A stretch of DNA of 64,000 bases from Mycolicibacterium iranicum (GCF_014190915.1 NZ_JACHVU010000004.1:479347-543346); one strand, 5' to 3'. Numbered from the stretch's first letter, positions 17,469 to 26,422 are shown. The notes: generated from the sequence alone by a model not told the origin. Translations and numbers: made by a program.

Positions 17469-18911
17469 TCAGCGGGCTCTTTCGGCGATGTAGGCGGTCC
17501 AGTCGCGGGCAGCAAGTCTGGCCCAGTCGGCGGCGTTTTTGTCGGTGAGCCCGAGCAGTTCGGCCAGGACTGGTGCGGGCATGTCGCCGGAGAGGTGGAA
17601 GAGGGTCGCTTTGCGGTTCTCGTAGGGCTTGATCCCGATGGCGACGAGCTGGGAGCGGATGTTCTCGGTGGCGAGGTGCGCTGCAGGGTTGCCGCCGGGG
17701 AACAGCCAGCCGGTTCCGCGTGAGGCGTAGAGGCTTTTGCCGCGGTGCTCGAGGTGCTCACGGATGAGGTCGTCGAGGAGCGGCGGCATCTGGACTGGAA
17801 TCTTGCTGAAGGTGACGTGCACGGCCCGGTCGTCGGTGATCGCGACCTGACTGGTGCGCATGGCGACGATGCGTGAAAGCGGCTGTGCGAACAGCAATGT
17901 GAGCAGGCCCGCAATTCGTGTATAACGGCGCACGGTCGTGTCGTGCAGCAGACGCTCTACGGCCGCCCACCGCTGCGTATCGGAGACGGTTACTGAGGGC
18001 GGTGACTGCGGGACGTCGGGGACTCGGAGTTTGGTGTTGGTGCGGGATTGGCGTAGCCAGACGATGAAGGCGTACTCATGGTTCAGCATCCTGCCGACGT
18101 GTTCTTGGTAGCGCTCCAACAGATCCTGGGTCGCGGTCGCCGCACTGGCGTCATGGCGGGCGAGGAAGCCCACGAACTCGATCGCGACGCGGATGCGCCG
18201 TCGACACGCATCGGCCATCGACTTGGTCAACCGGTCTTCACGGGCGGCCTTGCGCATTCCTCGCAGCACCTGCCAGTGCGCGAATCGGCGAATCAAGGCG
18301 GCGTCCTCGGCGGGCAGTTCGGCGACGATGTCTTCGATCCAGGGCAGCATCCGTTCGATGCGGATGTCGAACGGTTCCAGGACACCGACCGCGACGAGAA
18401 GACTGCGAAGGTAGTCGTGGGCACGATCCGAGGGCAGGGTGCGGAAGGTGTCGTGGCTGATGTCGACCGCGCCGCAAGCCATCTGCCCGAGAAGTTGGGG
18501 GCCGATGCCAGGTTTCTTGCGCAGCCACCACAGCCCTGTTTGTGGGCGTTCGGAGTTCACCAGCTCGTCGAAGACCGGCCGCAATTGGCGGTGAATCTGG
18601 CCGGTCGTCGGGTCGGCGAGCAAGTCGCTGAGGCGTTCACGCAGGAAGCATCGCGCGCACCGATTGTGCCCGTAGGGATGGTCTTCGCGCCCGCATTCGC
18701 GGCACCCGAAGATCGACTCGACACCGGCACATGACGCGCACACCACCGTCTCGCCGCGTCGCCATGCCAGCGGCCGCACGACATGGCAGCCCGGACAGGT
18801 TTCGGGGTGGTAGTGCCGCCTGCGACGGCAGCCGACACAAATGCGACACCCATGCGTCAGCCGGGTCAGGTAGTTGGTGCTTGCGCACTCCCAGCAGGCT
18901 CGTCGATTCAC
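17469..18911 (-). CDS. Zinc-ribbon protein with degenerate tyrosine-recombinase domain (recombinase trio, third gene)
   Basis: The 480-residue protein starts at a GTG that overlaps the preceding stop (GTGA). The first 100 residues carry at least five Cys pairs (CWEC, CRICVGC, CPGC, CASC, CREC, CARC), suggesting stacked zinc ribbons. The C-terminal 180 residues follow the tyrosine recombinase fold: an Arg box (AQPLSRIVAM), then LFHLSGDMPAPVLAELLGL where active enzymes have LRH and LGH. The second catalytic Arg and the later His are lost, so it probably acts as an accessory DNA-binding subunit. It is coupled to the HTH gene and integrase upstream. Confidence 0.75.
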   Translation of the reverse strand: MNRRACWECASTNYLTRLTHGCRICVGCRRRRHYHPETCPGCHVVRPLAWRRGETVVCASCAGVESIFGCRECGREDHPYGHNRCARCFLRERLSDLLADPTTGQIHRQLRPVFDELVNSERPQTGLWWLRKKPGIGPQLLGQMACGAVDISHDTFRTLPSDRAHDYLRSLLVAVGVLEPFDIRIERMLPWIEDIVAELPAEDAALIRRFAHWQVLRGMRKAAREDRLTKSMADACRRRIRVAIEFVGFLARHDASAATATQDLLERYQEHVGRMLNHEYAFIVWLRQSRTNTKLRVPDVPQSPPSVTVSDTQRWAAVERLLHDTTVRRYTRIAGLLTLLFAQPLSRIVAMRTSQVAITDDRAVHVTFSKIPVQMPPLLDDLIREHLEHRGKSLYASRGTGWLFPGGNPAAHLATENIRSQLVAIGIKPYENRKATLFHLSGDMPAPVLAELLGLTDKNAADWARLAARDWTAYIAERAR

Positions 18912-19240
18912 TCGTTGTCGCCGGGGCGGCGGATCCTGGCGCGGATCGGCCGCAGGTCGCCGATCCCGGGCCCGCTGTCGTTGACTGCGGGTGCCTCGCG
19001 GATCTGTTCTTGGGCGAGCTCGAACAGATCGTTGGGGGTGCACGCCAGGATGTCGCACAGCGCCGCCAGCAGGTCGAGATTGATGCGCTGTGGAGGCTTG
19101 GTAGCGATCCGGTGAACCATCTGTCGGGAGATCTCCACGCCACGTTCGTGCAGCGGTGCGACGAGGTCGGTGGTGGCGAACATGCCGTTCTCGGCCATCA
19201 GGCGGCGCAGGTTCCACCGGAGGACGGTTCTAGTGCTCAT
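18908..19240 (-). CDS. XRE-type HTH protein (recombinase trio, second gene)
   Basis: The protein has 110 residues with a Cro/CI HTH: NLRRLMAENGMFATTDLVAP, then EISRQMVHRIATKPPQRINL and LAALCDILACTPNDLFEL. Its start overlaps the integrase stop by 11 nt, and its stop overlaps the third gene by 4 nt. Such tight coupling suggests one transposition unit. The protein may act as a regulator or directionality factor for the recombinases. Confidence 0.88.
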   Translation of the reverse strand: MSTRTVLRWNLRRLMAENGMFATTDLVAPLHERGVEISRQMVHRIATKPPQRINLDLLAALCDILACTPNDLFELAQEQIREAPAVNDSGPGIGDLRPIRARIRRPGDNE

Positions 19241-20351
19241 CCTGGCTCCCTTCAGTCGTCGCGGATCCGTAGACGCGGCGCAGCGCCGCCTGCAACGTTT
19301 TGGTCTTGAAGTCGTTGGACACCGAGGTGTAAATCGCGGTGGTCGAGGCGTAAGAATGTCCGACCTGCTCGGTAACGAACCGTTCCGGGTAACCGAACTC
19401 GATCAGGTGGGTCACATAGGAGTGCCGCAGGCAGTGCAGGGTGAGGTCTTGAGGCAGACCGGCCTGCGCCCGCAAGTAGGCGAATCGCTTGTCCATTTGC
19501 TTGGTCGCCACCCGCTGCCGACGCTCAGTCAGCCACAACTCTTGACGGCTGCCGGGACTCAGAAGCGGCCGGGCTTGATCGACCCATTGGCGCAGTCCGT
19601 CGATCACCCAGTCGAACTCGGGAACGGCCAGCACCGTGCGACGCCGAGGGGCGCTGCCGCGGCTGGACTTGGCATACCGGACGTGGACGGCGCCGAACGT
19701 TCCCCACGCCGGCATCCGCGGGTTGGGACGCAGGTCGGCCACGTCGAGGTAGCACAGCTCTCGACGGCGTAACCCGAAGGCGTAGGCCGTCTTGATCATC
19801 TGCGCGTCGCGCAACGCCGCCAACGCGCCTTTGCGACCCGAACGCGCAATGATGTCCACTCGATCGGCAAGGAACGCGAACAACGTTTCCACCTCGTCGT
19901 AGGTGAACGGCCGGCGGGCGGGCTTGCCCTCGTATTCGACCAGATGCGCCGCGGTGTTGAAGTCATGGCAGACCTGCGACGGGATCCTTTCGAACCGCTG
20001 CTCGCACTGCGAGATCCAGCCATAACGGCCATCGAGTAGGTAGTCACAAAACAACCGCAGCGTCATGTGGTAGCCGCGAATTGTCGAGGGCGCCTTGCGG
20101 TTGTTTCCCGACATCAGAGCCGCCGTGAAGTCCTCGACATCGCCGGCCGTCCAATCCCACGGATGCGTCTCGGCGAACGCAGCGAACCGTCGCACGAACG
20201 CCAATCGCGATTCGATCGTGGCCTCGGCAAGCAGCCGGGACTTCTGCTGGCGTCGCCACCCCGACAGCATCGCTTCAAAGACCGCGGACGGTTCATCAAG
20301 ATGGACCACGCCCGCGGCGAGAACGAGGTGCGCCGAACCTGGAACGCTCAA
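19230..20351 (-). CDS. Tyrosine recombinase (recombinase trio, first gene)
   Basis: The 373-residue recombinase has a SAM-like N-terminal DNA-binding domain and a complete catalytic set: Arg in AYAFGLRRREL, HCLRHSYVTHL, the GH of EQVGHSYASTT, and the Tyr of AIYTSVS. It should therefore be active. It leads a three-gene unit with a small HTH protein and a zinc-ribbon recombinase-like protein. Similar trios behave as transposon-like elements in actinobacteria. The organisation recalls Tn554 and RIT elements but differs in the HTH middle gene. No terminal repeats were found by eye. Confidence 0.88.
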   Translation of the reverse strand: MSVPGSAHLVLAAGVVHLDEPSAVFEAMLSGWRRQQKSRLLAEATIESRLAFVRRFAAFAETHPWDWTAGDVEDFTAALMSGNNRKAPSTIRGYHMTLRLFCDYLLDGRYGWISQCEQRFERIPSQVCHDFNTAAHLVEYEGKPARRPFTYDEVETLFAFLADRVDIIARSGRKGALAALRDAQMIKTAYAFGLRRRELCYLDVADLRPNPRMPAWGTFGAVHVRYAKSSRGSAPRRRTVLAVPEFDWVIDGLRQWVDQARPLLSPGSRQELWLTERRQRVATKQMDKRFAYLRAQAGLPQDLTLHCLRHSYVTHLIEFGYPERFVTEQVGHSYASTTAIYTSVSNDFKTKTLQAALRRVYGSATTEGSQDEH

Positions 20352-20684
20352 CTGAAGGCCTCCAGACGGTCAACTCACAGTTGTCAATGTCAACGGCAAG
20401 TTACCACGATCTGGGCCGAAATCGCTCATCAGCACAAACGGGAAATGGTTCAATGGCGGCTTGGCGGCTCTCGCCCCAAGCGCCACCCGCGTGCGTCAAC
20501 TTTAAGTTGATTGGCGATCTTCGCCCCCAGAATGCAAGAGGTGTGTGGTTTCGAGCGTGGGCAGCCAGGACGGGTGGTGCCGTCGCACGACAAGCTGGGC
20601 AGGACGTTCGTTGTACTGCTGCAGGTGCGGGTAATTCTTGGGCACGCGGGAGCGCTGAGCAGAGGTCCGCGGCACACTTGGAGT
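20352..20684. other. Intergenic region upstream of the recombinase trio
   Basis: These 333 bp contain the promoter side of the recombinase trio (20351, minus strand) and of the HTH gene at 20685 (plus strand). An inverted repeat, CAACTTTAAGTTG, lies at about 20498-20510. No gene was recognised. Confidence 0.4.
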
Positions 20685-21044
20685 GTGGCCACGATAGGGA
20701 CGACGAAGGCTCACCATGTTGAGCGGTTGGCGGGAAACCTGCTCAGGCTTGCGAGGGCCGAAGCCGAGATGTCGCAGCGAGAACTGGCGGCGGCGGCTCA
20801 CGTCGCCGAGACGGTGATCGCTGGAATCGAGTCTGGTGCTCTCCAGCCGTCCCTGCCGGAACTGGCGAGGCTCCTCGCCGCGGTCGACCTCGAGATGCGG
20901 ACAAGGCTGGCTCCTTACGACAATCACGACGACGTACTCGATGCCACCGCGAGCCGCCTGACCCCTGACCAACATGCACGCCGCCGCGACAAGCTGGACG
21001 CATTCAGCGAGGCCCTGCGCACAGGACTGGATGCCGCCGACTAA
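20685..21044 (+). CDS. XRE-family HTH protein, antitoxin-like
   Basis: This protein of about 119 residues starts at a GTG. The longer open frame to 20511 has no coding character before this point. The HTH reads EMSQRELAAAAHVAETVIAG, followed by GALQPSLPELARLLAAVDLE. This form, with an acidic linker (YDNHDDVLDATASRLTPDQH), resembles antitoxins of nucleotidyltransferase-type toxin-antitoxin pairs. No toxin gene follows; the next ORF is an unrelated Zn/HTH protein. It may be a solitary remnant of such a pair. Confidence 0.7.
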   Translation: MATIGTTKAHHVERLAGNLLRLARAEAEMSQRELAAAAHVAETVIAGIESGALQPSLPELARLLAAVDLEMRTRLAPYDNHDDVLDATASRLTPDQHARRRDKLDAFSEALRTGLDAAD

Positions 21045-21306
21045 TCACGCGCTTCTCGGCCTGCGAAGCGGTGGCCGTAAATCCGAGTTCTGTTCACTCG
21101 CGTGACCGGTGATGAGTGGCGCTGCGGCCGGTGATTAAGCACGCCAGTCGCCGCTCGGCATTCGCGTCCAGGCTCCACCGGATGTCACGCAGTTGAGTTG
21201 GGTGTGCTGACGGCATTCATGACCGCCGGCTGCGCGAAAGAAATTCTGGGCCCAATGTGCCTGCGGTGGTGGACCTATTGCGGCTCTACTTCGTAGTTTG
21301 GCGGAC

Positions 21307-22170
21307 ATGGGCGCGAACCAGAAGCTGCAGGCGCGATACCGGGCAGTCGAACTGCAGCGCAAGAGAAACGAGGAGCGGGCCCGCCGCGATAGAGCCAATG
21401 CGGTTAGCGCCGAGGAGATCCGGGCAATCCTACACCGAGTAGGAGCCGTTGATACCTGGGAGCGCAAGCGTTTCGACCACGCGGCCGAGAGCATCCGCGC
21501 TGATGCGGTGAAGAGGCGGTCAGGTCACTTCCGTGGGCTGCAGACCGTCGTCGAGCAGATGCGGGGCCGCGGCCAGACCTTGGCGCAGATCGCAGAGCTC
21601 ACCGGTGTGGATCTCCGCGAGATTCAAACCGCGCTGCGGCGTGCGCGGTCCGGTGATACGAGCAGGCAGAATTCATCAGCTTCGACGGGAGCGAGAAGAA
21701 GACCCGACGTCGGCTCACCCGGCGTCGATCCGCGGCCAGATGATGCGGTGGACGAATCATTAAGCAGCGGCACGGGTGCCTACGATCCCACGCGGTGCAT
21801 CCGCTGCGATGCAGCGATGCTCGATGAGGATGCTGCTCCTCGTCGCGGCCGTCGCCGGCTGTACTGTTCGGATCAGTGTCGTCGCGACGCGTCGGCGGCA
21901 CGCAACGCCGCCCAGCGATATGGGGCGCCTATTCGCGTGATCCAAGTACCGAAAGCCGCGAATTCGCGAAAGCGCCCGGCAGAAACGTCTGAGCCGCACC
22001 AGACCGTCGCACCGATGGACGCTGCCGCAAGCGTCCTGGACGACGGCGAGGCTTTATGCGGGTTGCTCGCTCGGGTAGCGGAGCAGGCTCGGCTCAAGAA
22101 CCTTGACCGTGCCACACTGACGGCTGCGCGGGAGCTGTCCAATGCCGTTCATCCGCATCGCGATTGGTGA
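21307..22170 (+). CDS. Zn-finger and HTH protein of an integrative element
   Basis: The 287-residue protein starts at the ATG at 21307; a TTG nine bases earlier is also in frame. The basic N-terminal coiled region (QRKRNEERARRDRANA) is followed by an HTH-like block, GRGQTLAQIAELTGVDLREI. After a disordered linker comes CIRCDAAM with YCSDQCRRDASAARNAAQRY, a C4-type zinc finger resembling MYM/FCS fingers. I do not recognise the family. It opens the cluster leading to an integrase and may be a DNA-binding regulator. Confidence 0.6.
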   Translation: MGANQKLQARYRAVELQRKRNEERARRDRANAVSAEEIRAILHRVGAVDTWERKRFDHAAESIRADAVKRRSGHFRGLQTVVEQMRGRGQTLAQIAELTGVDLREIQTALRRARSGDTSRQNSSASTGARRRPDVGSPGVDPRPDDAVDESLSSGTGAYDPTRCIRCDAAMLDEDAAPRRGRRRLYCSDQCRRDASAARNAAQRYGAPIRVIQVPKAANSRKRPAETSEPHQTVAPMDAAASVLDDGEALCGLLARVAEQARLKNLDRATLTAARELSNAVHPHRDW

Positions 22171-22173
22171 TGA

Positions 22174-22644
22174 TTACCTGATTCGGCGACGCCTGCGTCT
22201 TGGCTCTCCAAGAGAACGTCGTGCGGCGGGACTGCACCCGGTCATGCTGGAGATGGTACGGCCAGCGGTGTGGATTGCCGTCTGGGCGAGGTCCTCGGCG
22301 AGGTAAGCGACGCTGGCCTCCAGCTTGTAAACGGCTTCCTTGCGTGCTTCGGCGATCATCCCGGCCACGTCCTCAGGATGAGGAAGAATTCCGTTCTGCC
22401 GGCCAAAATCTTCGATCACGACGTCGATGGCGTCGTCGAACTGGGTGGCCAACCGTTGGGCGTCGGTGTCGGCGTGTTCCTCGATGAAGTCGTCGCACTC
22501 GTCGGGGGTCCAGGACGGCGGAAACGGCAGATGCGTTCGGTAGAGGTGTCGGATCGTGGCATCGAGCCGGCCGGAGAACACGATCTCGGGCCAATCGCTG
22601 ACCGCGGCAACCGCCAACTTCTCCAGGTCGTCGTCCAGGCTCAT
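22174..22644 (-). CDS. Hypothetical acidic protein of the integrative element
   Basis: The protein has 156 residues from MSLDDDLEKLAVAAVSDW, with an upstream GGAGGGAG site. An ATG at 22689 is an alternative. It is acidic and helical (ECDDFIEEHADTDAQRLATQ, MIAEARKEAVYKLEASVAYLAEDLAQ) and ends in an Arg-rich tail. I recognise no domain. It lies downstream of the ATPase gene on the same strand and converges on the Zn/HTH gene with only a 3-bp gap. Confidence 0.55.
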   Translation of the reverse strand: MSLDDDLEKLAVAAVSDWPEIVFSGRLDATIRHLYRTHLPFPPSWTPDECDDFIEEHADTDAQRLATQFDDAIDVVIEDFGRQNGILPHPEDVAGMIAEARKEAVYKLEASVAYLAEDLAQTAIHTAGRTISSMTGCSPAARRSLGEPRRRRRRIR

Positions 22645-22724
22645 CGCAGCTGCTCCCTCCAGGATCGTCCTGATAGTGCCTGCAGGCACCGACAGCTCGT
22701 CGAATCTGGGACCAGAGCATGCCT

Positions 22725-24287
22725 TTATGCGGAGAGGTCGTCACGGTGTTCGTCCGTGTGTGAGGGCTCGGGGTGTTCGGGGCCGGGCTCTGCGGCAGGG
22801 CTGGGCCGTAGCAGCAAGGGACGCGAGGATTGCGAGGCTTGATGGGCAACTACATCTTTGGACGGTGGATAGATGGTCCACAGCAAGACATTGCGATGGT
22901 TGCGGGCCCCGTCGTCCTCGATAACCCATCCCAGTTTCCGTAGCGCCGGCGCATGTCTGCGGAGCAGACTCGTCACCTCGCGGCCGTTGCGGGGCCACTC
23001 CTTCGGGCGCCGCCAATGGTCGTCAGCCGGGGTGACGGCGGTATGTAGGTCGGCTCCGGACTTGCTGCGTAGCGGCTCTCGGATGTGGTGGCGCAGCTGT
23101 TCGATGAATGAGTTGCCTGAAAGGCTGTCCTCCGAGAGCTGGTCCGCACGTGAGGTGTAGCGCCGTAAGCCATCAGTCGACAGAACCTGGTCGACCGCCG
23201 CCAGCACGCGACCGAAGTCCGCCATGCGTGGCGCATCGTTGATTTCGATGGTTTCCAGGCGGTGATGAACATTCGCGGCCAGTTCGAATAGCCCACTCAA
23301 AATGCCTGGTAGGGCCGCGTGCCACAGCTGTCGCATCGTGGCCTCCGGCTGTCGCATGTGACGCTCTATGCGTCGCAAATCGATCATCGCCATACGTTCG
23401 GCGAGGTCGGGTCGTACCGCGCCGACGTCGATGCCGTTGATGATGACGCAGCGCCGAAACTTGACCACGGAGAGGTCAGCGTCGGTGTAGAGCGCGCGCT
23501 TGACGTTGCCGTCGCCGGTGGCGGCGCGACACAGCGAGTCCGATAACCAAGGCGGGATCGCTGAGAGGTTGTCCAGGGCGACAACCCAAGAGCCGGCGGC
23601 GGCGGTCACCCAGGAGTCGGCGTCGCGAGGTGACTGGCGCAGCGGAACGGGGGAGGGGTCGATGAGGTCGACCAGCATGCGCGTCGTCGTGGTCTTGGCG
23701 CTTCCTTGCTCGGCAAAGAGCGCCAGGACCGGATGCGGCAAATCGCACTGGATTAATGCGGCTATGAGCGCTGCGATCAGCACGGGACGGTCTTCAACGG
23801 CGATGTTGATGAAATCCCACAACCCGTTCACATCGCCGGTGGGAGGCGGTAGCGGCATCGCAGCTGTCAGCTTGGTGCGCAGAAAGCGCACCGGGGCTGT
23901 GTCGATGACCGACCAGGTGCTTGCGCAGATGCGAATGACCTTCCCGTCGGTTCTTCCTGTGTCGATGTAGCTGGTTCCGTGGAGTTCAGCGACGCGGAGA
24001 TGCAGCCTCTCGGGTGGCTGATTGGCGGCCAGGCCCTCAAGGACCAGGGTGGCGTCGGTAAGGGCTTGGCCGCCGGCGACGGTGCCGGTTTCGGCGAAGT
24101 AGCGGGAGGCGAGTTCGGCGCGCAGGCCGGCCTTCCCCGCACGCAGCAGAATCGCCAAATGAGGGCGGGCACGGTCAGCGCCGAACGGCTCTCCGTCCTC
24201 TGAGACGCCGAGGAGATACCGCTCTTGAGCCATGGCTACCAGGCGCGCGGCCACTGACTTCTTGTCGCTCTCGTTGCTGGCGCTCAC
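22725..24287 (-). CDS. P-loop ATPase, replication/helicase-like
   Basis: The 520-residue protein begins with a GTG at 24287. The ATPase core has Walker A FAEQGSAKTTTTRM (about residue 215) and Walker B GSWVVALDNLSAIPP, followed by a segment RRCVIINGIDVGAVRPDLAER typical of phage and plasmid primase-helicase proteins. The N-terminal 150 residues may be a primase-like or DNA-binding domain. It most likely unwinds or initiates replication of the excised element. The C-terminal tail is Pro/Ser/Glu-rich. It lies downstream of the excisionase-like gene on the same strand. Confidence 0.8.
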   Translation of the reverse strand: MSASNESDKKSVAARLVAMAQERYLLGVSEDGEPFGADRARPHLAILLRAGKAGLRAELASRYFAETGTVAGGQALTDATLVLEGLAANQPPERLHLRVAELHGTSYIDTGRTDGKVIRICASTWSVIDTAPVRFLRTKLTAAMPLPPPTGDVNGLWDFINIAVEDRPVLIAALIAALIQCDLPHPVLALFAEQGSAKTTTTRMLVDLIDPSPVPLRQSPRDADSWVTAAAGSWVVALDNLSAIPPWLSDSLCRAATGDGNVKRALYTDADLSVVKFRRCVIINGIDVGAVRPDLAERMAMIDLRRIERHMRQPEATMRQLWHAALPGILSGLFELAANVHHRLETIEINDAPRMADFGRVLAAVDQVLSTDGLRRYTSRADQLSEDSLSGNSFIEQLRHHIREPLRSKSGADLHTAVTPADDHWRRPKEWPRNGREVTSLLRRHAPALRKLGWVIEDDGARNHRNVLLWTIYPPSKDVVAHQASQSSRPLLLRPSPAAEPGPEHPEPSHTDEHRDDLSA

Positions 24288-24420
24288 AGGTTTTCCTGCC
24301 TGCGGTACTCCTGCAGGCGAGCATGACGGGCTATTCTCATGGCGAGCTTCCGGTTGAGCGATCGGGTGGTTCGAACGAAAGGCCTCGGCTAGACCCCGAG
24401 GTCTTTCTCATGCGCAGGCA

Positions 24421-24618
24421 TTACGCGGCATCGCCACCTCCGCGCCGAGTTGCGCTCTCCCGCTGCGAGATCCATCGCAGAACCTCGTCGCGTCGATACA
24501 CGACCCGGCGGCCTAAGGTGAAGCTTGCTGGACCGATATCCGAATGACGCCAATACCTGAGCGTTCCAACCGGGACACCGGTTATGTCCGAGACTTCCTT
24601 CGCTCCTAGCAATTCCAT
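24421..24618 (-). CDS. Excisionase/HTH_17-type DNA-binding protein
   Basis: The 65-residue protein starts at the ATG at 24618 after GGGAGGAA. The upstream frame to 24885 is antisense to the integrase start and non-coding. MELLGAKEVSDITGVPVGTL, then RYWRHSDIGPASFTLGRRVV and YRRDEVLRWI form the winged MerR-like helix typical of phage excisionases. It is divergent from the integrase gene and precedes the ATPase gene. It likely controls excision and element expression. Confidence 0.85.
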   Translation of the reverse strand: MELLGAKEVSDITGVPVGTLRYWRHSDIGPASFTLGRRVVYRRDEVLRWISQRESATRRGGGDAA

Positions 24619-24805
24619 CAGATTCCTCCCGAATCTCGATTGTCTTGACTGAGCCAACAGTGACCGGGTAGACATCGACGTGTCCACCACCGCACCCACA
24701 TTCACCGAAAAGTCGTTCGGGTCATCCTGATGCGACCTAAGTGGACGCCGACCGGCGACTTGCAAAGCGGATGAGTACCACGGATTGCTGCGGTAGGGTC
24801 GATTC

Positions 24806-26029
24806 GTGATCACCCGGAACGAACGGGCAGGAATCGACGACCGCTGGCACAAGCGCGTCAAAGAATCAGATGGCGCCATGCGCACCGAGCGGTCCGCGGT
24901 CTACGGCAAGGTGTCGCGCTGGCGTGTCAGGTGGGTCGACAGCTCAGGCACTGAACGCACTAAGAGTTTCCAGCGCAAGCCGGATGCGCAGGCCTACCTA
25001 AATCTGCTGACCGCCGATGTCCAGCGCGGTGAGTATGTCGATCCGCGGAAGAGCGCGGAGACGTTTGGATCGGTTGCCGAGCAGTGGTTCGCCACCAAAC
25101 AGCACCGTAAGCCGAAAACCGTTGCTGGCTATCGTTCGTTGCTCGACACCGTGGTGCTGCCGAAGTGGGAAGGTGTTCCACTGAAAAGGATTGATTACGA
25201 ATCTTATTCGACGTGGCTGGGGTCGCTGTCTGTCGAGGGTGGGCAGCGTGGAACCGGCCTGTCGGCGAGTCGGATTACCCAAGCGCATCAGCTGGTAGGT
25301 GCTGTCCTCAAGTACGCCCAGAGAACGGGCAAGGTCGCTAAGAACGTTGCACTCGAGATCAAGCGGGACGAAGACCTTCCCGAGCAAGCCGAGCGTGAGC
25401 GGCGCTACCTGAGTCACGCCGAGCTGTTGATGCTGGCCAAGGCCGCTGATCGGTTCGAGACGCTGACGCTGGTGCTGGGTTACTGCGGACTGAGGTTCGG
25501 CGAAGCCGTTGCGTTGCGGCGCCGGCATGTGGTGGATCGGATGCTGACGGTGCGCTCGTCCGCAACCGCGGTCACCGGTAAGGGCATCGTGGAGTCGACG
25601 ACCAAGACGAAGCGCGATCGTCACGTTCCAGTGCCTGAACCTGTTTGGAAGAAGCTCAAGGCTGAGCTACCCGCCGACCCGAACGCGCTTGTCTTCCCCA
25701 GCCGCAAGGGCGGGTTCCTTCCCCTCGGTGAGTACCGCTGGGCATTCGATAACGCCTGCGAAGACGTCGGCATCGAAGGGCTGGTACCTCACGGCCTGAG
25801 ACACACCACGGCGTCACTGGCGATTAGCGCAGGCGCTAACGTCAAGGTCGTGCAGAGACTCCTGGGGCACGCGACCGCCGCGATGACGCTGGACCGGTAT
25901 GGCCACCTGCTCAACGACGATTTGAGCGACGTGGCTGATGCGCTTGGCAAGGCCATCGACAGCACTGCGGTATTACTGCGGTACCCAGGACGTCAGAAGA
26001 AGGCTGAAACAGGCCAAAGTACCCTCTGA
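24806..26029 (+). CDS. Phage-type tyrosine integrase
   Basis: The 407-residue integrase has an arm-binding domain (GKVSRWRVRWVDSSGTERTK), a core-binding SAM-like domain (KTVAGYRSLLDTVVLPKWEG), and the full catalytic set: Arg in YCGLRFGEAVALR, HGLRHTTASLAI, LLGHATAAMTLDRYGH with the nucleophile Tyr. The start is either the GTG at 24806 or the ATG at 24878; the conserved region begins after the latter. It ends 8 bp before a tRNA gene, the expected chromosomal target. It is divergent from the excisionase-like gene. Confidence 0.92.
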   Translation: MITRNERAGIDDRWHKRVKESDGAMRTERSAVYGKVSRWRVRWVDSSGTERTKSFQRKPDAQAYLNLLTADVQRGEYVDPRKSAETFGSVAEQWFATKQHRKPKTVAGYRSLLDTVVLPKWEGVPLKRIDYESYSTWLGSLSVEGGQRGTGLSASRITQAHQLVGAVLKYAQRTGKVAKNVALEIKRDEDLPEQAERERRYLSHAELLMLAKAADRFETLTLVLGYCGLRFGEAVALRRRHVVDRMLTVRSSATAVTGKGIVESTTKTKRDRHVPVPEPVWKKLKAELPADPNALVFPSRKGGFLPLGEYRWAFDNACEDVGIEGLVPHGLRHTTASLAISAGANVKVVQRLLGHATAAMTLDRYGHLLNDDLSDVADALGKAIDSTAVLLRYPGRQKKAETGQSTL

Positions 26030-26037
26030 GCTGCGAC

Positions 26038-26111
26038 GCCCCCATAGCCCAATTGGCAGAGGCAGCGGACTTAAAATCCGCCAAGTGTCGGTTCGAGTCC
26101 GACTGGGGGCA
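26038..26111 (+). tRNA. tRNA with anticodon UAA (Leu by codon), short variable loop; probable attachment site
   Basis: The cloverleaf is complete. Acceptor GCCCCCA/TGGGGGC with discriminator A, T8-A9, a GCC/GGC D-stem, anticodon stem GCGGA/TCCGC with loop CTTAAAA (anticodon TAA), a 5-nt variable region CAAGT, and T-arm GTCGG-TTCGAGT-CCGAC. Encoded CC follows but no third A. Bacterial tRNA-Leu normally has a long variable arm (class II), and this one is class I. Its amino-acid identity is therefore uncertain. It lies 8 bp after the integrase stop and is the likely att site of the element. Confidence 0.85.
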
Positions 26112-26422
26112 CCGCACGCGGCCCGCTCGGGGACGTCCAGTACAGCGCAAACGGGCTGCCGCCCAACACGGTCGCTACGGCAGCTTCGTGTCTAGACCTG
26201 GTACCCGGCCCCTATCCCTAGCCGCGAAATGCGGTAACGCGACATTCATGGGCGATGAATGTCCATTATGGGCAGACCCCATCTTCAGTGATTACCCCTG
26301 GGCATCATGAGTTACCGATAAGGCAACTTCCTGATCACCAGCAGGCTGGTGCTAGACGAGCTGAGAGAAGCGTGGCAATCCACGGCCATGGTGCACGCTG
26401 CAGAGAAACGCGTTCCATTTTG
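26112..26422. other. 311-bp region downstream of the tRNA
   Basis: I see no gene, strong hairpin or tRNA fragment here. It separates the tRNA/att region from the convergent membrane-propeller gene and may include the far att flank. Confidence 0.35.

Noticed and set aside
20511..20684. N-terminal extension of the antitoxin-like HTH protein.
   Set aside because: The extension has no coding character; the HTH family begins at the GTG at 20685.
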